Source: Oxalobacteraceae bacterium
GTDB lineage: Bacteria; Pseudomonadota; Gammaproteobacteria; Burkholderiales; Burkholderiaceae_D
Assembly: GCA_947374865.1 (NCBI GenBank)
Contig: CANCDR010000013.1
Coordinates: 1 to 64,000, forward strand
Direction: 5' to 3'
DNA length: 64,000 nucleotides
The first letter of the stretch is position 1. The number at the start of each line of letters is the position of its first letter. Below, piece after piece: positions 49,943 to 58,315 of this stretch. The translations under genes were made by a program, and so were the position numbers. The notes below the pieces were generated by a model. That model searched no databases and was not told the origin of the DNA. It saw only the letters and a program-made list of their open reading frames with translations.

Positions 49943-51475
49943 TTATCCAACCCGCTTGTACTGCGCTTCCCGGTCAGCACCCTGCCCGACCGCACTTGAT
50001 AGCGGAAAGACCAGCGATTTGATCACTACCGGCACCGCGCCGGAGGTATCTAGCATGGCGCCTATATCGATGAAATCAAAGGCTTTCAAACTAATGCCAT
50101 CGATCGAGACGATCGGGTTCGCCAGCTTGAGCTCTTCTTGAAAATGAATCCCGATCAATCCACCAATATCCCCGTCACCGACCAGAATCAGCGGCAGACC
50201 ACGCGCCAACAGCGTAGCCAAACCCGCGGCAACGCCGCGACAAAAGGCATCCATGCGGGCAAAGGTGGCCGACTCCTGCCAGCGATAACACAAGGCGACA
50301 GCCTGCTCGCCTTCATGCAGGTCAAAATGCTTCAGGGCGCGCAAGACTGCCTGGGTAATCTGCGCGCTGTCGACCAGCTCGTCAGACAACGCCAGCTCAG
50401 GCGTGATGACGGCGATATTTTTCAGCGGCAGAATCTGCATGGGCGTAACGTAAATCGTGCTGCCCGAAACCTGAATCGTGTATTGGGAGGCGCCGACCAC
50501 GGTGGCGCGGATACCTTGCTCAGGCTGGTCAATACGCGGCCCCCATTGCTTTGCGCGGGCCAGAATCGCAGCCGCCAGCTGCGGGCCCAGATCGCCATAC
50601 GAGGCGCTCTGCAAGCCATAAATATATTCGGACACCCCGCCAGAAAAAGTCAGCACATCCGGGATGCGCAGATTTTGTAATGGCTCAAGTCGCAGTAAGC
50701 CAGCTGCCTGCTGTGCCAGCTGCGGCTGCTGGATGATCTCGAACAGACGATCGGCCATACACGCCACCATGCGCAGCACGCCAGCCGGGTCCGGCACAAC
50801 ACCGATCGTGAGCGTGATGCCCGCTTGCTCGGCAAAGCGCAGCGCAGCGGCTTCAAGTCGCTGCACCCGTCCTTCTGCATCAAAGGCGACAATCCGCGCG
50901 CCGATATCAGCGGCCGTCATGTCGACCAGATCACCGGCTTCACAGACGGCGATTTTTGAGGTGCCGCCCCCGATGTCGATATTCATCACGCGCACCGATT
51001 CACGAATCGAACGCGCCGCGGCGCCAGAACCAAAAGCAGCCAGGGTCGTCTCCAGGCCATCGCCGGCACTGACGGACACAAACTTACCAGCCTGCGCGGC
51101 AAACAGATCACCAATAGCGCGCGAATTGCTGCGCCTGACTGCCACACCGGTCAGGATCAGCGCGCCTGTGTCGATCACCGACGGATCAATCTGCGCTAAC
51201 GCATACTGGCGGTCGATAAATTGACCCAGCGCGACTGCATCGATACTCATGTCTGCGGCATACGGCGTGAGCAGTACTTCCGATTCATGCAGCACAACCC
51301 GCTCTGCGACGACGTAACGACTATCCAGGCGCTCGAGTACGATGCGCGAAAAGACCAGATGCGAGGTCGACGAACCGATGTCAACGCCCACACTGACTAA
51401 GCGAATCTCGTCTTCTTCTTCGAGACTGCGCCTGACGTTACTGAAAAATACCCTGCCGCCTGCTTCTTGATTCAT
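49943..51475 (-). CDS. EutA-like ASKHA ATPase, paralogue 2
   Basis: 510 residues, close to the length of E. coli EutA. Blocks: SVGVDIGSSTSHLVFSRI, DTGALILTGVAVRRSNS, MNIDIGGGTSKIAVCEAG, VLTFSGGVSEYIYGLQSA and a closing PVVIKSLVFPLSS. It lacks the His-rich ends of paralogue 1. It is the last gene after the bicupin in the operon that begins with the molybdenum oxidoreductase, and carries only a weak ribosome site, so coupling to the bicupin is possible. EutA reactivates a cobalamin enzyme; here no such enzyme is present, so the client is unknown, with the neighbouring bicupin a candidate. Confidence 0.9.
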   Translation of the reverse strand: MNQEAGGRVFFSNVRRSLEEEDEIRLVSVGVDIGSSTSHLVFSRIVLERLDSRYVVAERVVLHESEVLLTPYAADMSIDAVALGQFIDRQYALAQIDPSVIDTGALILTGVAVRRSNSRAIGDLFAAQAGKFVSVSAGDGLETTLAAFGSGAAARSIRESVRVMNIDIGGGTSKIAVCEAGDLVDMTAADIGARIVAFDAEGRVQRLEAAALRFAEQAGITLTIGVVPDPAGVLRMVACMADRLFEIIQQPQLAQQAAGLLRLEPLQNLRIPDVLTFSGGVSEYIYGLQSASYGDLGPQLAAAILARAKQWGPRIDQPEQGIRATVVGASQYTIQVSGSTIYVTPMQILPLKNIAVITPELALSDELVDSAQITQAVLRALKHFDLHEGEQAVALCYRWQESATFARMDAFCRGVAAGLATLLARGLPLILVGDGDIGGLIGIHFQEELKLANPIVSIDGISLKAFDFIDIGAMLDTSGAVPVVIKSLVFPLSSAVGQGADREAQYKRVG

Positions 51476-51502
51476 GCGCCGCGCCAGATTGGCGTCCTTA
51501 AC

Positions 51503-51533
51503 AATTTACTTACTTAGTTACTTAGTTACTTAT
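51503..51533. repeat. Short TTAC/TTAG direct repeat at the bicupin end
   Basis: ACTTAGTT is tandemly repeated in this short gap, around the stop codon of the bicupin gene. It is a low-complexity sequence with no evident function. Confidence 0.5.
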
Positions 51534-52728
51534 CCGCCGGCCGGACAAACCATTCCGGGTCCATACGATTATTGACGCCATTCTTCTTCAGCGTGGCGGC
51601 GTACTCTTCACGGATAAACGGATCTTCCATCCAGTACGGAATCGTGGTGCCGCCTTCATTGACGTCGATGGCCGTATAGTCGGTATGTTTTTCACCTGGC
51701 GGGCCAGGATCGCGACCCGGATTATGCGGACCGAACCAGGCGGTGAGGCGGAACGGATCTTCCGAGACGCTGAAATGCTGGTGATACCAACGAGCGCCGC
51801 CCGGGGCTGCCGAGACCAAACCGACCGGCTCGTAATCGACCCGCTTGACCTTGTCGGCATGACCGTTTTGCCACGGATTTTCGCCACACTTTTCTGGCCA
51901 GGTATAGGTATAGCCTTTGCCCTTGAGGCAGATCAGGATCGCGGCCGATGTGTGTGCATGGCCCTTCGAGTAACGGCCGTTTTCATGCTGACCGATCCAG
52001 AAGTAAAAGCAGTTATTCGTCATGAAGGGCTCGATCCGGCGATAGCCCGGCGAGCGGCGGTTATCCAGCGGCAGATCGCAATTGACTGCATCCGGAATCA
52101 GGTTCGTGCGGCGCATGGCCAGACCACGCACAGGATCGGCTTCGATGTCGTCTTTCGGCTTGAAGAAATCTTCCGCACCGCTAAACCGATCATGAAACAC
52201 AAACGGATTATTGAATACCGCACCAAAATTATTGATCATGTTAAGCACATTGGGCGCCGTGGTGCCGGCCAAGAGCAGGGCCGGACTAGACGAGCCATTC
52301 ACGATCCGATGCAAGGCATTCATCGGAATCGAAAACATCGATCCGGCCTGCCATTCAAAGACGTGCTTCTTGGTGTCGCCTTCCTGCCAGACTTCGGTCG
52401 TGCCGCGTCCGTCAACGACCAGAAAAATCTCTTCGTACATGTGCTTCTCAACATTCAAGGCACCTGCACCAGGCACTTCAACGACGTAGCAGCCCCATTT
52501 ACCTTCCGTACCGTAAAGCTGAATGAAGTGGCCACGGCCACCCATACGCGCCCATGGGTATAAGGGTAAATCCTGCACACGGCTAATGCCGATGCCACGA
52601 AATACCGGAACGCCCTCTTGCTCCATGAAGGCATCGTAAGGTGTTGGCTGTTTATCAAAATGACCGAAACCGGCCTTCTTGTTACCCGCTGGTTCATGCC
52701 AATGGGTACGGTCTTTATCATGCGGCAT
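51526..52728 (-). CDS. Two-domain cupin (bicupin) 2
   Basis: 400 residues. Two cupin halves: the first (VEKHMYEEIFLVVDGRGTTE and IPMNALHRIVNG) has an altered first His pair and no H-x-H, the second (RYSKGHAHTSAAILICLKGK and ARWYHQHFSVSED) keeps the His residues. It is related to bicupin 1 at 32362-33477 in layout and in the segment around ISRVQDLPLYPWARMGGRG. The gene lies between iorB and the EutA-like gene, giving an order cupin then EutA that I believe is conserved elsewhere. A GGAG ribosome site precedes the ATG. Possible ring-cleaving or activator role; unproven. Confidence 0.85.
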   Translation of the reverse strand: MPHDKDRTHWHEPAGNKKAGFGHFDKQPTPYDAFMEQEGVPVFRGIGISRVQDLPLYPWARMGGRGHFIQLYGTEGKWGCYVVEVPGAGALNVEKHMYEEIFLVVDGRGTTEVWQEGDTKKHVFEWQAGSMFSIPMNALHRIVNGSSSPALLLAGTTAPNVLNMINNFGAVFNNPFVFHDRFSGAEDFFKPKDDIEADPVRGLAMRRTNLIPDAVNCDLPLDNRRSPGYRRIEPFMTNNCFYFWIGQHENGRYSKGHAHTSAAILICLKGKGYTYTWPEKCGENPWQNGHADKVKRVDYEPVGLVSAAPGGARWYHQHFSVSEDPFRLTAWFGPHNPGRDPGPPGEKHTDYTAIDVNEGGTTIPYWMEDPFIREEYAATLKKNGVNNRMDPEWFVRPADK

Positions 52729-52788
52729 ACATCATCTCCGGTTTCAATTGCATTTTGTGATACTGCTTAAATTAGTACTGACAGAACC

Positions 52789-55095
52789 CTAAGCCGACTT
52801 GGTCCGCCCGGCAAACGCTGCCTTCAATGAGGCCGGCGTGAACGGCACACGCCGTAGGCGCACCCCGGTGGCATCAAACAGCGCATTGGCGATCACTGCT
52901 GCAACAGGACGTGTGGATGGTTCCCCGGCGCCCAGTGATTTAGCCTTCGGCTCGTTATTGACCATCACGATATCGATCGCATCCGGAATGTCGGTCATGC
53001 TGACCGTCGGATACGTGTTCCAGTCCACACTGGTTACCTTGTCCGAGGTGAAGCGGACTTCTTCGTACATCGCGCGGCTCATGGCTTGAATCAGATTCGC
53101 CTCCAGCGTACCGGCCAGGCTCATCGGGTTGATCACATAGCCGCAGTCATGCGCCACTACGAAACGCGTGACGCGAAAACGACCGCTATCCATATTGACT
53201 TCCACCTCGGCCACCATCGCCACCAGCGTACCCGCGCGCGGCGCATAAGAAATGCCACGACCACGTACGATCGGTCCCTTGCTGCGTGGATTAGGTGAGG
53301 CACGCTCTTCCCAGCCGGCGCGTAATGCAGCCGCCTTGATCACTTCGCGGTCGCGCTTCTCGGTCAGATAATCGAGTCGGAAAGCGACCGGATCACGGCC
53401 CGCTGCATGCGCCATCTCATCAATAAAACATTCGCCGGCAAAACACATTGCCATACCGTCCGGATCACGCAAATGCGCCGTGCGCAGCCCGGTCGTGAGC
53501 GACTGTTCCCATGCGACCAAATGACTGGTCTTGCGTTTGTGCGGAAAGACGTAGTTTTCGTCCGATGCCTGAAACAGATTCGTGCTGTTGGCTTTCATAC
53601 CGCCGATCAGCTGCGCTGCCAGTGAATCGCCTGCTGAATCAGTTCCCGATGGACGAATACGGCCAGAATAACCACGCGCTTCGAGATCGTAAGCGATCAT
53701 TTTTCCGTTAGCGTCGAGTCCGCCGCGCATGCGTGTCACGACTGGCGGCCCTTTCGGATCACCAGCAATACCATCGGCGCGCGAATACTGTAATCGTACC
53801 GGCTGTTGCACGGCATGCGAGAGCACTGCGGCATCCATGGCCGCATCGTCGGCATCGTTCATGCCATACGAACCTGGACCGGGCAGCCAGGTCACGCGTA
53901 CCTGTTCCGACTTCATCTCGAGCAGCTCGGCGACGGCCTTACGCAGCCCATATGGTTTTTGTCCGCCCATCCAGACGGTCGCGCCATCGGCACGTACATC
54001 GGCGATCGCACAGCCGGGGCCCATACAGGCATGCGACTGGAAGGGATATTCGTATTCCACGTCGACCTGCTTGGCTGCTGCTTGCAGTGCGGCCGGTACA
54101 TCGCCGACGTTTTCCAGAACCTTGCTGATTTTTGGTGTCGCTGTGCGCAGCTTGGAATAGAGCGCGTCGTAGGATGCCGAAAACATCGGTTCGGGCTTGG
54201 TCCAATTAATTTTGAGTGCACTAGCCGCACGCACGGCCTGCTCTTCACGACGGCAAATGATGCCGACAAAATCACCGCGGGTAACGATTTTGACCAAACC
54301 GGCAAAATGCTGACCGGGCACGACGCTGATGAGTCGCGCACCGGCTGTGGGGGGACGAATCACCCGCCCATGCAACATGCCTGGCAGTTTGTGATCAACC
54401 AAATATTTGTACTGACCGACCACCTTGGGTGGAATATCAATGCGCGGTATTGGCTGACCAACATACCGATACTGGCTCGCCTGCTTGGGCTTGATCTTAT
54501 CGCCCATCTTGATCTCAAAGCGTTTGCCACCGATCAGATCGCCGTATTTGACGGTACGTTCCGGCGTGGCTGTCACGCTGATAACGCCATCCTTAACGCT
54601 TAATTCAGCGACCGTCACATTCAACTTTTGCGCGGCCATGGCCAACAACGCATGACGCGCTTCGGCACCAGCACGACGCATCACCGGCGCACCGGTAATG
54701 ATGCCATTGCTCGAACCGGTGCCGCGCTGATCGACTGTCGTGGCGGTATCGCCCATATGCACCGTGACGGCGCTCATCGGTACATCAAGTTCGTCAGCAA
54801 TAATTTGTACGAACGAGGTACCGATGCCCATGCCGGCTTCAATCTTGCCGACCGAGGCGACTACGCGTCCGTCGGGCAAAACAGCGAGCCAGGAATCGAG
54901 CATTTCGGGATTCACGACCAGTGGCCAGGCAGCACCCTCTGACGCACCGGCAGTGGTCGGTACCGCAAACGACACCACCATCGCGCCCAGGCTGCCCAAA
55001 AAAGCCCGCCGCGACCAGCTGCCGGCTGACGCTTTATCGAGATAATCGGCTTGATTCGCTTGATTCGCTTGCTGATTCAGATCTGCGTTTTTCAT
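52789..55095 (-). CDS. iorB: Molybdenum hydroxylase large subunit, isoquinoline 1-oxidoreductase beta type
   Basis: 768 residues from the ATG at 55095, which overlaps the small-subunit stop by 4 bases (ATGA); an upstream start at 55170 was rejected. A twin-arginine signal (WSRRAFLGSLGAMVVSFAVP) shows export of the folded enzyme to the periplasm. Molybdopterin-binding blocks include GKIEAGMGIGTSFVQIIADE, VWMGGQKPYGLRKAVAELL, AHAAGRDPVAFRLDYLTEK and the catalytic GAGEPSTRPVAAVIANALF. It hydroxylates an N-heterocycle or aldehyde. Only two subunits are seen, as in the isoquinoline oxidoreductase group; no cytochrome subunit is adjacent. The substrate could be an N-heteroaromatic acid. Confidence 0.88.
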   Translation of the reverse strand: MKNADLNQQANQANQADYLDKASAGSWSRRAFLGSLGAMVVSFAVPTTAGASEGAAWPLVVNPEMLDSWLAVLPDGRVVASVGKIEAGMGIGTSFVQIIADELDVPMSAVTVHMGDTATTVDQRGTGSSNGIITGAPVMRRAGAEARHALLAMAAQKLNVTVAELSVKDGVISVTATPERTVKYGDLIGGKRFEIKMGDKIKPKQASQYRYVGQPIPRIDIPPKVVGQYKYLVDHKLPGMLHGRVIRPPTAGARLISVVPGQHFAGLVKIVTRGDFVGIICRREEQAVRAASALKINWTKPEPMFSASYDALYSKLRTATPKISKVLENVGDVPAALQAAAKQVDVEYEYPFQSHACMGPGCAIADVRADGATVWMGGQKPYGLRKAVAELLEMKSEQVRVTWLPGPGSYGMNDADDAAMDAAVLSHAVQQPVRLQYSRADGIAGDPKGPPVVTRMRGGLDANGKMIAYDLEARGYSGRIRPSGTDSAGDSLAAQLIGGMKANSTNLFQASDENYVFPHKRKTSHLVAWEQSLTTGLRTAHLRDPDGMAMCFAGECFIDEMAHAAGRDPVAFRLDYLTEKRDREVIKAAALRAGWEERASPNPRSKGPIVRGRGISYAPRAGTLVAMVAEVEVNMDSGRFRVTRFVVAHDCGYVINPMSLAGTLEANLIQAMSRAMYEEVRFTSDKVTSVDWNTYPTVSMTDIPDAIDIVMVNNEPKAKSLGAGEPSTRPVAAVIANALFDATGVRLRRVPFTPASLKAAFAGRTKSA

Positions 55096-55622
55096 ACCCG
55101 TGCTCCTGCCAATTCTTTTGCCGCGCGACGCACCGCACGCAAAATACTCATGTGTGAACCGCAGCGGCATTTCAAACTCGCTAAGCCGTTACGAATATCT
55201 TCCTCTGTCGCTTTCGGTTTTTCCTTGAGCAGCGCTGCTGCCGTCATAACCCAGCCATTGAGGCAGAAACCACACTGCGCGGCCTGTTCGGTAATAAATG
55301 CCTGTTGCACGATATGCAGACGCGCCTCATCTGCCGCAGCTGCTGCCGCTACCGATGCTGCTGCAGATGCGGGCTGCGCAGTAGCGGCCAAACCTTCAAG
55401 GGTGGTAATCGATTTTTTTGCCACCGCCGAGACGGGCAGCACGCAGGAGCGAACGGCTGCACCATCGACATGCACGGTACAAGCACCGCATTGCGCAAGT
55501 CCACAGCCAAAACGCGGACCGCTCAGATTGAGCTCGTTACGCAAGACATACAACAAAGGGGTATCTGGACTCGCCTGCACCGTGTGCGGCTGGCCGTTGA
55601 CGACAATTTTTGCGGCTGACAT
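55092..55622 (-). CDS. iorA: Molybdenum hydroxylase [2Fe-2S] subunit
   Basis: 176 residues from the ATG at 55622, with a strong GGAGGAG ribosome site. First cluster Cys in GPRFGCGLAQCGACTVHV (C40, C45, C48) plus C60; second cluster in EQAAQCGFCLNGW and LKCRCGSH. Between the clusters it has an Ala-rich linker (ATAQPASAAASVAAAAAADE) not found in standard members. It should form a heterodimer with IorB and pass electrons on; as it has no signal it would be exported with its partner. It is the first gene of the operon, 91 bases after operator site 6. Confidence 0.9.
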   Translation of the reverse strand: MSAAKIVVNGQPHTVQASPDTPLLYVLRNELNLSGPRFGCGLAQCGACTVHVDGAAVRSCVLPVSAVAKKSITTLEGLAATAQPASAAASVAAAAAADEARLHIVQQAFITEQAAQCGFCLNGWVMTAAALLKEKPKATEEDIRNGLASLKCRCGSHMSILRAVRRAAKELAGARV

Positions 55623-55712
55623 GTTGATCTCCTCCGGAATTATCAAAGTAATTTTTATTGTAATTACTTTTTACAGCCGGTCATCACGCATGTCAACTAA
55701 AAATGGACCAAT

Positions 55713-55729
55713 GTTCCACATAAAGGAAC
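55713..55729. promoter_or_regulatory. 17-base palindromic operator, site 6
   Basis: GTTCC-ACATAAA-GGAAC, a perfect 5-7-5 repeat, 91 bases upstream of iorA. The left flank TGGACCAAT reads ATTGGTCCA on the minus strand, matching the GGTCC element next to site 2. Confidence 0.72.
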
Positions 55730-55754
55730 ACAATAGAACATAAAAAATTATCTT

Positions 55755-56303
55755 TTACCACATAGGCTCGCCCTGCTCGGCTCGGCGGAACATATCCTGC
55801 TGAAATGCCACTGAACCAAAGCCGATTTTCGCGCCATCTTCTTCATAAAAAAACGGCCGTCCAGTTTGTACCGAATAGTTCTTCATCCAAGACAGCAAGG
55901 CTTCATCCGGATCCCGGCCGGCAGAGCGTAAAAGATAGGCCGGCTGATTTTGCCAGCGAATCGGTACCACGATAACGCCCAGTTTATCCGGACGAAATTG
56001 TTCCGGAAACGGGCTGCCGGCGACGACCCACGCACACGAAAAATTTTTACACGGCGAGGTCGGCCGCTCCGCATAGATGCTGCAGCCGCCCTCCCTTACG
56101 TAGTGACAAGGCGTACCCGGCTTCATTTCATGGCCGTTAATGGTGCCCACCATCCAGCCATCACAGCAGGCGGTGCAGCTGCCACAGTCGCGAACGGGCA
56201 AAGGTGGCGATACGACCAGCGTGAGCACCTTGCCGCAGCATTTTTTATATTTTTCGCCACTGCCGCAAGAGCAGGGATCGTTACGACCGGGTTTATTCAC
56301 CAC
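55755..56303 (-). CDS. SEC-C motif plus YkgJ-type Cys-cluster protein
   Basis: 182 residues from a GTG at 56303 (AGAGGTC ribosome site). N-terminal SEC-C zinc motif: GRNDPCSCGSGEKYKKCCGK. Then a Cys cluster CGSCTACCDGW and PCHYVREGGCSIYAERPTSP, followed by CKNFSCAW, the zinc- or iron-chelating YkgJ pattern (PF03692 type). Function unknown. It does not seem part of the catabolic set but shares the intergenic region with the MFS transporter and operator site 7, so it could be co-controlled. Confidence 0.82.
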   Translation of the reverse strand: MVNKPGRNDPCSCGSGEKYKKCCGKVLTLVVSPPLPVRDCGSCTACCDGWMVGTINGHEMKPGTPCHYVREGGCSIYAERPTSPCKNFSCAWVVAGSPFPEQFRPDKLGVIVVPIRWQNQPAYLLRSAGRDPDEALLSWMKNYSVQTGRPFFYEEDGAKIGFGSVAFQQDMFRRAEQGEPMW

Positions 56304-56352
56304 TGACCTCTATTTCATGAACTGCTGATGCTGATGCTAATGCCAACAACGC

Positions 56353-56369
56353 GTTCCATCCTGCAGAAC
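56353..56369. promoter_or_regulatory. 17-base palindromic operator, site 7
   Basis: GTTCC-ATCCTGC-AGAAC, in the divergent region between the YkgJ-like gene (start 56303, minus) and the MFS gene (start 56474, plus). It is followed by AGTCTGCATAGAAGGAC, a degenerate second copy almost like the element after site 3. Confidence 0.65.
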
Positions 56370-56473
56370 ATTAGTCTGCATAGAAGGACGCTGCTATAAT
56401 AAAATCCGTCGCACTGGTCGTCAAGCTTGCCATACTTTTTGCTGTTGCACCCATCGCCGTCAGGAATATCCTC

Positions 56474-57625
56474 ATGCCGCTTTATCTTGCCGTCTTCCTG
56501 TCCGCTTTAAACCAAATGAGCATGAAGGGCAGCAAAATGCTGGTCGCCCTGTATGCGCTGAGCTTACATGCCAGCCCTTTTACGATCGGCATTCTGATCT
56601 CCATGTACGCCGTCTTTCCCCTGATGCTGGCTGTCACGGCGGGCCGCATATCGGATCGCTTTGGCGTGCGCTGGCCAATGGTCGCGGGTTCTTTTGTGAT
56701 CGGCGGCGCGCTGCTCATCCCGCAATTTTTTCATAGCATCGGCGCCTTATTTCTCTGCGCCGCCTTAGTCGGCCTGGGCACCATTTTTTATCATGTCTCA
56801 GCGCATAACCTGGTCGGCGCGATCGGCACCGTCAAGGACCGGACCAGCAATTTTGGCACTTTCAGCCTCGGCTCGGCCATCTCCGGCTTTGCCGGACCAA
56901 TGTTGGTCGGCCTGCTGGTCGATCATGGCGGCTATATGGTGACCTATGCCTACCTGAGCGTCATCGGCATTTTGCCCGGTCTGTGTCTGCTGGTGTATGC
57001 GCGCTTCATCCCGGCTAAAATCGTCCATACTCATAGCGCAGAATCGGGCGGACTCATGGAACTGCTGCGCATTCGCACCCTGCGCAGCACGCTCATCACC
57101 AGCGGCATTATCCTGACCGGCATTGACCTGTTCAACTTTTATATGCCGATTTACGGCCACTCGATCGGCTTAAGTGCTTCCGTCATCGGACTCATCGTCG
57201 GCATGCAGGCGGCAGCCGCGTTTGTGGTGCGTCTATGGATGCCCTGGATGGCAGAAAAATATGGCGAGATGCGCATTCTCACCTGGTCGCTGCTCATGGC
57301 CGGCACGACCTATATGCTGTTCCCGGCCTTTGAAAATCCGTTCGTCCTGGCGGGGATTTCATTTTTGCTGGGACTAGGTCTGGGCTGTGGTCAGCCGCTG
57401 TCGATTATTCTCACCTACAATCATTCTCCGCCGGGCCGATCCGGTGAGGCCCTGGGCTTGCGGCTGACGGTCAATAAATTCACACAAATCGCCGTGCCAC
57501 TGGTGTTTGGTTCACTGGGCAGTGTGTTTGGCATTCTGCCGATTTTCCTTGCGAATGCCGCGTTTCTTTTAGGCGGTGCGGCGAATAATTCGCGCCATCA
57601 CAGCAAACCCGACGCGGAAAAATAA
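56474..57625 (+). CDS. MFS transporter near the catabolic regulon
   Basis: 383 residues with about eleven or twelve membrane segments, short for the family (usually ~400). It starts PLYLAVFLSALNQMSMKGSK, with the loop GRISDRFGVRWPMVAGSF in the first half and SPPGRSGEALGLRLTVNK in the second. Operator site 7 upstream suggests it belongs to the same regulon. It ends directly at the stop codon of the convergent yaeQ gene with no gap. It could take up the substrate or export a product. Confidence 0.85.
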   Translation: MPLYLAVFLSALNQMSMKGSKMLVALYALSLHASPFTIGILISMYAVFPLMLAVTAGRISDRFGVRWPMVAGSFVIGGALLIPQFFHSIGALFLCAALVGLGTIFYHVSAHNLVGAIGTVKDRTSNFGTFSLGSAISGFAGPMLVGLLVDHGGYMVTYAYLSVIGILPGLCLLVYARFIPAKIVHTHSAESGGLMELLRIRTLRSTLITSGIILTGIDLFNFYMPIYGHSIGLSASVIGLIVGMQAAAAFVVRLWMPWMAEKYGEMRILTWSLLMAGTTYMLFPAFENPFVLAGISFLLGLGLGCGQPLSIILTYNHSPPGRSGEALGLRLTVNKFTQIAVPLVFGSLGSVFGILPIFLANAAFLLGGAANNSRHHSKPDAEK

Positions 57626-58165
57626 TCAAGCAAAAGCTTTGAGCGTCGTGAGTTCAACGTGCACGCTTTGCTCACCGGCGGAAAACCACAAGGCACCATC
57701 CTGGATCGTGCATTGCAGCTGCATGTTACGCTGCGCGAGCCGGGAGAGCTCAAGGCTGGTATCGGAAGGGATGCTGATGACGGCTAAATTTTTGGCGCGC
57801 TCAATCCGGTTCCCGATGCCCTTCCACCAGATCCCGCTGTTACTGGCGTAGGTGTAGACAATCACCTTGGACGAACGACCGCAGGCTTTGAGAATCCGCT
57901 TCTCATCCGGCAGGCCCACCTCTACCCACAGATCGATAGCGCCCGTCAAATCCTTCTGCCACAGATCCGGCTCTTCATCCGACGACAGGCCTTTACCAAA
58001 ACTGAGCGACTCACTGGCATGGATGACGAAGGCGAGTACCCGCATCATCATGCGTTCGTCAGTTTCGGAAGGATGACGTGCAATCGTCAGCGGATGATTG
58101 GCGTAATAATGCCGATCCATGTCGGAGATTTGCACATCTGCTTTGTAAATCGTGGATTTAAGCGC
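57626..58165 (-). CDS. yaeQ: YaeQ-family protein
   Basis: 179 residues from the ATG at 58165 (the longer frame to 58198 adds 11 residues not in the family). YaeQ blocks: MALKSTIYKADVQISDMDRH, PSETDERMMMRVLAFVIHA, WQKDLTGAIDLWVEVGLPDE and IVYTYASNSGIWWKG. The fold is similar to PD-(D/E)XK nucleases but the function is uncertain. It is convergent with the MFS gene and divergent from the DUF1415 gene. Confidence 0.92.
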   Translation of the reverse strand, partial: ALKSTIYKADVQISDMDRHYYANHPLTIARHPSETDERMMMRVLAFVIHASESLSFGKGLSSDEEPDLWQKDLTGAIDLWVEVGLPDEKRILKACGRSSKVIVYTYASNSGIWWKGIGNRIERAKNLAVISIPSDTSLELSRLAQRNMQLQCTIQDGALWFSAGEQSVHVELTTLKAFA

Positions 58166-58315
58166 CATTTTTGCGAGTGCCGTCTTGTAAAGACGCAAAG
58201 GATAGCCGATAAGTGCAAGCCGCCGTGCACTCGACGAGGATTTTTTTCATCTCTGCGTTCAGCGCGCGCACAGCATGGTAGGCTACCAGGCGATTGACTT
58301 TTTTATGAGCCGCCC

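Noticed and set aside
51685-52563. 292-codon plus-strand frame opposite bicupin 2
   Set aside because: Antisense to a gene with clear cupin motifs; composition is Arg/His/Ile-rich as expected for a shadow frame.
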